A DNA stretch of 64,000 bases from Arcanobacterium ihumii (GTDB lineage: Bacteria; Actinomycetota; Actinomycetes; Actinomycetales; Actinomycetaceae). Under the pieces are notes generated by a model. The model was not told the origin of the DNA. It saw only the letters and a program-made list of their open reading frames with translations, and made no database searches. Position 1 is the first letter of the stretch. Each line of letters opens with the position of its first letter. Of the stretch, positions 62,698 through 64,000 are shown one piece after another. A program made the translations under genes and the position numbers. Location of the stretch: positions 992,001 through 1,056,000 of the forward strand of contig NZ_UWOS01000001.1 in NCBI RefSeq assembly GCF_900604515.1. Direction: 5' to 3'.

Positions 62698-64000
62698 GCT
62701 TCGATTTCCTTACATCCGCTGAGTTTTAAAAGCATTTGGTAATGGTTGTTTTTAAGCAGATCCTCATGTTTCCCTTGAGCACTAATACTTCCGTTATCCA
62801 TTACTACGATCTGATCTGCTCCACGTATTGATGCCAGCCGATGCGCTACGACGACGACTGTTCGCCCACGTACCAATGTTGTTAGGGCCTCTTGGATTCT
62901 TGATTCAGATTCAGGGTCTGCCATGGCGGTGGCTTCGTCAAGGATGAGAATCGGCGCATCCATAATTAATGCTCGCGCGATGGCTATCCGTGCTGCCTGC
63001 CCACCGGACAGGTGTGTTTCCTCGCCGATTATAGTGTCATATCCGCGGGGAAGGCTCATGATGTAGTCGTCGATTTGAGCGGCTTTAGCGGCTTGGCGAA
63101 TTTGCTCCAGTGATGCTTGTGGTAGAGAAAGTGCTATATTCGCGCGAACAGAATCACGAATCAACTGTGCTTCTTGGAGAACGAAAGCAACGGTTGAATA
63201 GAGTTGTTCTTCGGATATATCGCGGATATCGATGCCTCCGATTGTGATAGATCCTGTGGCAGGGTCATCGAATCGTGCGATCAGACTAGCTAAAGTCGAT
63301 TTTCCAGCACCGGATGGCCCAACTAACGCGGTGACGCTTTGGGGTGGAATAGTTAGATTGATGTTTTTTAGTGCATGTGTGGACCCATACGAATATGAAA
63401 CGTTTGTAATCTCAATCGAATTTCCGGTTGGAATTTCTGGGTTCGATGGTTGTGGAATTGTTGGAAGTTCCATAATTTTCACTAACCGAACTGCCGCTGA
63501 CCCTGCCAACTGATATGACCAAGCAATAGTTACAACCGTGATAATTGCTCCTGGTAAAACCAGTGCTATAAGTGTAGTTGTAAGAACTTCATATATTGTT
63601 ACCCAGCCTGCATTAAACATGAGAGCACCACCGCCAAGGTTGACGATGAGCAGGACCGGAATCGAGATCCACGAAAATGAAGCAACCGACATAGAAACAA
63701 GAGGCATACACCAAGCCCGGTAGAATTTTGAGAATTCGTTAGCGGCGTCAATATATGCTTTGTGGGCTTGTCCAACTTTGCAAAATGCCTTGACCACGGA
63801 AATACCTGCAACAAATTCTGCCATTGCAGCTGAAACATTGGATAGCTTGGTATCCATCTGTGCAGTTTTTTCGTTCATTCCGCGCATGGTTAGCCCATAC
63901 ATTCCTAGGTGGAATGGAATTGTTGAAACTGCGAGAAGAGCTAAGCGCCAGTCGATATATAGAGCATAAGCAAACAAAGAGATCGGTGAAACGATTGCAT
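62694..64000 (-). CDS. ABC half-transporter, permease-ATPase fusion (partial at window end)
   Basis: The N-terminus lies beyond the window; the frame remains open to 64000 (last codons AIVSPISLF). The visible ~430 residues contain the later exporter-fold helices and a complete ATPase: GPSGAGKSTLASLIARFDDP, signature LSGGQAARIAIARAL, ILILDEATAMADPES. The signature differs slightly from its partner (QAAR for ERQR), as is common in asymmetric heterodimers. The stop overlaps the next gene by four bases. It most likely pairs with the 60949 gene in iron, siderophore or haem handling. Confidence 0.9.
   Translation of the reverse strand, partial: AIVSPISLFAYALYIDWRLALLAVSTIPFHLGMYGLTMRGMNEKTAQMDTKLSNVSAAMAEFVAGISVVKAFCKVGQAHKAYIDAANEFSKFYRAWCMPLVSMSVASFSWISIPVLLIVNLGGGALMFNAGWVTIYEVLTTTLIALVLPGAIITVVTIAWSYQLAGSAAVRLVKIMELPTIPQPSNPEIPTGNSIEITNVSYSYGSTHALKNINLTIPPQSVTALVGPSGAGKSTLASLIARFDDPATGSITIGGIDIRDISEEQLYSTVAFVLQEAQLIRDSVRANIALSLPQASLEQIRQAAKAAQIDDYIMSLPRGYDTIIGEETHLSGGQAARIAIARALIMDAPILILDEATAMADPESESRIQEALTTLVRGRTVVVVAHRLASIRGADQIVVMDNGSISAQGKHEDLLKNNHYQMLLKLSGCKEIEA

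Noticed and set aside
1-64000. CRISPR array, prophage or insertion sequence
   Set aside because: No regularly spaced repeats, transposase or phage structural motifs were found on either strand.

Overview
The window looks like a chromosomal segment of a moderate-GC actinobacterium, probably in the Actinomycetaceae and close to Arcanobacterium or Trueperella. This is inferred from gene families: DtxR/IdeR-type iron boxes, a Zur-type control region over zinc-free ribosomal protein paralogues, a sortase-anchored endoglycosidase, a TM2 protein and a TipA-type MerR regulator. No rRNA, tRNA, phage, insertion sequence or CRISPR array was recognised. The gene content suggests a host-associated organism that scavenges glycans and metals.

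Layout. 1-4.7 kb: end of an unknown gene, a Nudix hydrolase, a membrane O-acyltransferase, and a decayed arsenic pair (arsD and arsA, both broken) that still has an ArsR-type operator. 4.7-7.0 kb: a zinc-starvation island, with a CobW-like protein lacking a P-loop divergent from rpmB-rpmG-rpsN-rpmE2-rpmJ. A Zur-like palindrome lies between the -35 and -10 of an apparently leaderless promoter. 7-12.4 kb: YeiH-family membrane protein, PaaI-like thioesterase, a uridine-kinase-like NTPase, a secreted neutral-ceramidase homologue with an altered motif, and a GNAT protein. 12.4-16.3 kb: a MacAB-like export system with a frameshifted permease, and a frameshifted lipoprotein. 16.6-19.1 kb: a tandem double alpha/beta-hydrolase and a YceI protein.

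19.3-31.9 kb is the most coherent functional unit and appears built to harvest host N-glycans. A surface-anchored GH85 endo-beta-N-acetylglucosaminidase would cut N-glycans from glycoproteins. A lipoprotein-dependent sugar ABC importer would take up the released oligosaccharides. A cytoplasmic GH38 alpha-mannosidase and a GH5 (subfamily 18-like) enzyme would trim mannose. A LacI regulator sits between the divergent arms, and near-identical operators lie in front of both arms.

31.9-44.5 kb: a TetR-controlled 2-keto acid decarboxylase, MntH, a CadD-like transporter, and a complete kdpFABCDE potassium system preceded by a 41-codon membrane ORF. 44.5-52.5 kb: two back-to-back ferric-siderophore ABC importers. 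One ATPase is fused to a siderophore-interacting reductase, and each cluster has a DtxR/IdeR-like box. 52.6-58.2 kb: TM2 protein, AhpD-like protein, cysteine-desulfurase-like PLP enzyme, U32 (TrhP-like) protein and a TipA-type MerR regulator. 58.2-64 kb: an MptD-type ECF importer (A, T and S components) followed upstream by two fused ABC half-exporters, the second cut by the window end. This set resembles streptococcal haem and siderophore loci.

Three otherwise intact-looking genes are interrupted by what appears to be +1 in a homopolymer (C5 at 4101, T4 at 13671, A5 at 16243). Part of the apparent gene decay may therefore be sequencing error. arsA carries additional lesions that cannot be explained that way.
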